Source of the DNA: SG8-39 sp041558415
Lineage (GTDB): Bacteria; Pseudomonadota; Gammaproteobacteria; Burkholderiales; SG8-39
Direction of reading: 5' to 3'
Length of the DNA stretch: 64,000 nucleotides
NCBI GenBank assembly: GCA_041558415.1
Contig: JBFFEY010000002.1
Location: 95,881-159,880 of the forward strand
The stretch's first letter is position 1; every line of letters starts with the position of its first letter. The notes under the pieces were generated by a model, which saw nothing but the letters and a program-made list of their open reading frames with translations, was not told the DNA's origin and did not search any database. The position numbers and the translations under genes were made by a program. Shown here one piece after another: positions 63,445 through 64,000 of this stretch.

Positions 63445-64000
63445 TGGAGTGGTGGCCCGCCTACCTGCTGATCGGCGCGCTGGTCGGCTTCCTCGCCGGC
63501 CTGCTCGGCATCGGCGGCGGCATGATCATCGTGCCTTTGCTCGTGTTCGTGTTTGCCGCCAAGGGCTTTCCCGAGGCGGTCCTGATGCACGTCGCGCTCG
63601 GCACCGCGCTGGCCACGATCCTGTTCACGTCGATTTCCAGCGTCTCGGCACACCATCGCCATGGCGGTGTCGACTGGGCGATTGCGCGCGCGATCGCGCC
63701 CGGCATCCTGCTCGGCGGCTTCGCGGCGCCGGCGATCGCCGCGCAGATCCCGACCCGTCCGCTCGCAATCTTCTTCACCGCATTCATGTTCTATGCGGCC
63801 ACGCAGATGTTCTTTCGCATGCAGCCCAAGGCGACGCGCGAGCTACCGGGCGCCGGCGGACTGTTTCTGGCGGGCGGCGTGATTGGGGTGCTGTCGAGCC
63901 TGCTTGCCGCGGGCGGCGCGTTTCTGTCGATTCCGTTCATGACCTGGTGCAAGGTGCCGCTGCGCCGCGCGATCGGCACGGCGGCCGCGATCGGTTTTCC
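63444..64000 (+). CDS. TauE/SafE-family membrane exporter, 5' part (continues past window)
   Basis: The first 185 residues begin MEWWPAYLLIGALVGFLAGL and include the Gly-rich family motif GLLGIGGGMIIVPLLVF, several membrane helices and a second Gly-rich repeat LLAAGGAFLSIPFMTWCKVP. This is the TauE/SafE (DUF81) layout of putative sulfite or organosulfur exporters. The frame stays open at the window edge, so the 3' end is missing. It starts with the last base of the HAD stop. Confidence 0.88.
   Translation, partial: MEWWPAYLLIGALVGFLAGLLGIGGGMIIVPLLVFVFAAKGFPEAVLMHVALGTALATILFTSISSVSAHHRHGGVDWAIARAIAPGILLGGFAAPAIAAQIPTRPLAIFFTAFMFYAATQMFFRMQPKATRELPGAGGLFLAGGVIGVLSSLLAAGGAFLSIPFMTWCKVPLRRAIGTAAAIGF

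Overview
The window is a G+C-rich (about two thirds by eye), almost fully coding stretch of a betaproteobacterial chromosome around the replication origin. The group is inferred from several things: the rpmH-rnpA-yidD-yidC-mnmE and mnmG-rsmG-parA-parB-atpIBEFHAGDC blocks, a 34-residue ribosomal protein THX, the run def-fmt-rsmB-DUF4390-ntrY-ntrX-trkA-trkH facing lysM-dprA-smg-topB, and two TAXI-type TRAP transporters. I cannot name a genus.

Layout. 1-2373 (+): 3' end of metH, THX, a DUF423 membrane protein. 2370-12485 (-): one long, mostly overlapping operon, def-fmt-rsmB-DUF4390-ntrY-ntrX-trkA-trkH plus a small CPCC-motif protein. 12632-18163 (+): LysM protein, dprA, smg, and a type IA topoisomerase (topB) with a TTG start. 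18179-23305 (-): gyrB, dnaN, dnaA. 23495-27238 (+): rpmH, rnpA, yidD, yidC, mnmE. 27242-37882: a metabolic block that separates mnmE from mnmG: tam, pckG, a class III aminotransferase and a TAXI-TRAP transporter on +, then a nitrilase-family hydrolase, a GNAT protein and an MFS transporter on -. 37883-42241 (+): two parS-like sites, then mnmG, rsmG, parA, parB. 42276-49378 (+): a sigma70-type promoter and the complete F1Fo ATP synthase operon. 49401-64000: accessory genes: a PglL/Wzy-like ligase (+), a second TAXI-TRAP pair (-), a DUF1847 protein coupled to an ATP-grasp protein (+), GST, VOC, GGCT-like and DUF1232 proteins (-), one or two tiny membrane ORFs (-), a two-component pair resembling the proteobacterial dedicated-sortase regulators (+), glpD, a HAD phosphatase, and the 5' part of a TauE/SafE exporter (+).

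How the genes work together. The centre encodes replication initiation (DnaA, DnaN, GyrB), partition (ParA, ParB, parS), tRNA and rRNA modification (MnmE-MnmG, RsmG, RsmB), membrane protein insertion (YidC, YidD) and ATP synthesis. The def operon joins N-terminal protein maturation to a nitrogen-type sensor pair and K+ uptake. The block between mnmE and mnmG looks like organic-acid metabolism (PEP carboxykinase, transaminase, periplasmic-binding-protein-dependent uptake).

The window is mostly conserved core genome and I found no clear new defence or mobile system. The points most worth a second look are the CPCC protein coupled to TrkH, an NtrX whose AAA+ domain has lost its ATPase motifs, the hairpins between binding protein and permease in both TAXI operons, the DUF1847/ATP-grasp pair, the tiny membrane ORFs at 58.1-58.6 kb, and the sortase-type two-component pair with no sortase nearby. 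I saw no tRNA, rRNA, CRISPR array or insertion sequence.
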